Part shown: one piece after another, positions 63,655 through 64,000 of the stretch
Position numbering within the stretch: the stretch's first letter is position 1
How the letters are laid out: every line of letters begins with the position of its first letter
Source of the DNA: Arthrobacter sp. ISL-72
GTDB taxonomy: Bacteria; Actinomycetota; Actinomycetes; Actinomycetales; Micrococcaceae
DNA length: 64,000 bases
NCBI RefSeq assembly: GCF_018613755.1
Contig: NZ_JAGGPP010000021.1
Span: 1-64,000 of the forward strand
Direction: 5' to 3'
Translations under genes and position numbers: made by a program
The notes under the pieces: model-generated
Told to the model about the DNA's origin: nothing
Database searches by the model: none
The model's input: the letters and a program-made list of their open reading frames with translations, nothing else

Positions 63655-64000
63655 TCCACGCGGATTTCTGAAAGTACGTCAGCGTGAAACCCAGCCACGC
63701 CGTCCCGTTCCCGTCCGCATCATGGACTGGAAGGAAGTTTACGAGGCCCAGGAAAAGGGTGTCCTGAAGAGCCAGGCCGGCCGCTGCATGGACTGCGGCG
63801 TGCCGTTCTGCCACCAGGGCTGCCCGCTGGGCAACCTGATTCCCGAGTGGAACGACCTCATCTGGCGGGACAAGGGTGAGGAAGCGATTGAGCGGCTGCA
63901 CGCCACCAACAACTTCCCGGAGTGGACCGGCCGGCTGTGCCCGGCACCCTGCGAGGCGTCCTGCGTGCTGGGCATCAACCAGCCCGCGGTAACCATCAAG
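63647..64000 (+). CDS. gltD: glutamate synthase small subunit, 3' partial
   Basis: GTG at 63647 with TGGAGG upstream overlaps the gltB stop; 118 residues are visible and the frame runs off the window. The N-terminal ferredoxin-like domain has [17 protein letters not shown] and [12 protein letters not shown], the Cys ligands of two 4Fe-4S clusters. It supplies electrons from NADPH to GltB. Confidence 0.96.
   Translation, partial: MADPRGFLKVRQRETQPRRPVPVRIMDWKEVYEAQEKGVLKSQAGRCMDCGVPFCHQGCPLGNLIPEWNDLIWRDKGEEAIERLHATNNFPEWTGRLCPAPCEASCVLGINQPAVTIK

Overview
The window is high-GC DNA from an actinobacterium of the family Micrococcaceae, most likely an Arthrobacter or Pseudarthrobacter relative. 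I infer this from the gene order dxs … hisE-hisG-hisF … hisI-trpE-TIGR02234-HGxxPAAW-trpC-trpB-trpA-lgt-gltB-gltD, from actinobacterial marker families (DUF3000, DUF4193, DUF6421, TIGR03085), and from frequent GTG/TTG starts and translationally coupled overlaps. The genus is an inference and was not tested by a search.

Region 1 (1-14125) is accessory and partly decayed. It opens with a Cys-rich copper-storage-like protein and a DUF305 membrane protein (metal handling). An extra DUF4193 protein, a SulP anion transporter and a divergent MerR regulator follow. From about 4.3 kb intact genes alternate with wreckage: a frameshifted acyltransferase fused head to head with a headless ferritin, a flavin reductase behind an IdeR/DtxR-like iron box, an orphan SufT-like protein, an NTF2-like protein, a nitronate monooxygenase, a histidine-kinase ATPase domain without its dimerisation region, a GGDEF protein without its N-terminus, and a tannase/feruloyl-esterase pseudogene. 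The block ends exactly where ten sense codons that match an aconitase C-terminus (acnA, the usual upstream neighbour of dxs) resume at 14130. The accessory DNA therefore appears to abut the 3' tip of acnA.

Region 2 (14.2-37.9 kb) is core chromosome: dxs with three small coupled genes, an aldo/keto reductase and nucleoside hydrolase pair, a complete ECF transporter (S, T and a fused A1-A2 ATPase), a fatty-acid beta-oxidation pair (fadA/fadB-like) behind a palindromic operator, RNase D, DUF3000, threonine aldolase, an SDR/DUF6421 pair, msrB, an alpha/beta hydrolase, a ybaK-sufE-sseA sulfur operon, and zapE.

Region 3 (37.9-39.4 kb) holds an MT0933-type small protein and six tRNA genes: five on the minus strand (Gly-Cys-Val-Gly-Val in transcription order, closed by a classic terminator) and one tRNA-Val(CAC) on the plus strand.

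Region 4 (39.5-64 kb) is biosynthetic: a RecB-like nuclease, def-fmt-rsmB-rpe, an FMN riboswitch followed by ribD-ribE-ribB-ribA-ribH (riboflavin), hisE-hisG-hisF, hisI, trpE-(TIGR02234)-(HGxxPAAW)-trpC-trpB-trpA, lgt, gltB and the start of gltD. GTP, ribose phosphates and glutamine nitrogen link these pathways: rpe feeds pentose phosphates, riboflavin and histidine use purine nucleotides, and glutamate synthase supplies the amino donor.

No CRISPR array, intact insertion sequence, intact integrase or replication origin was recognised.
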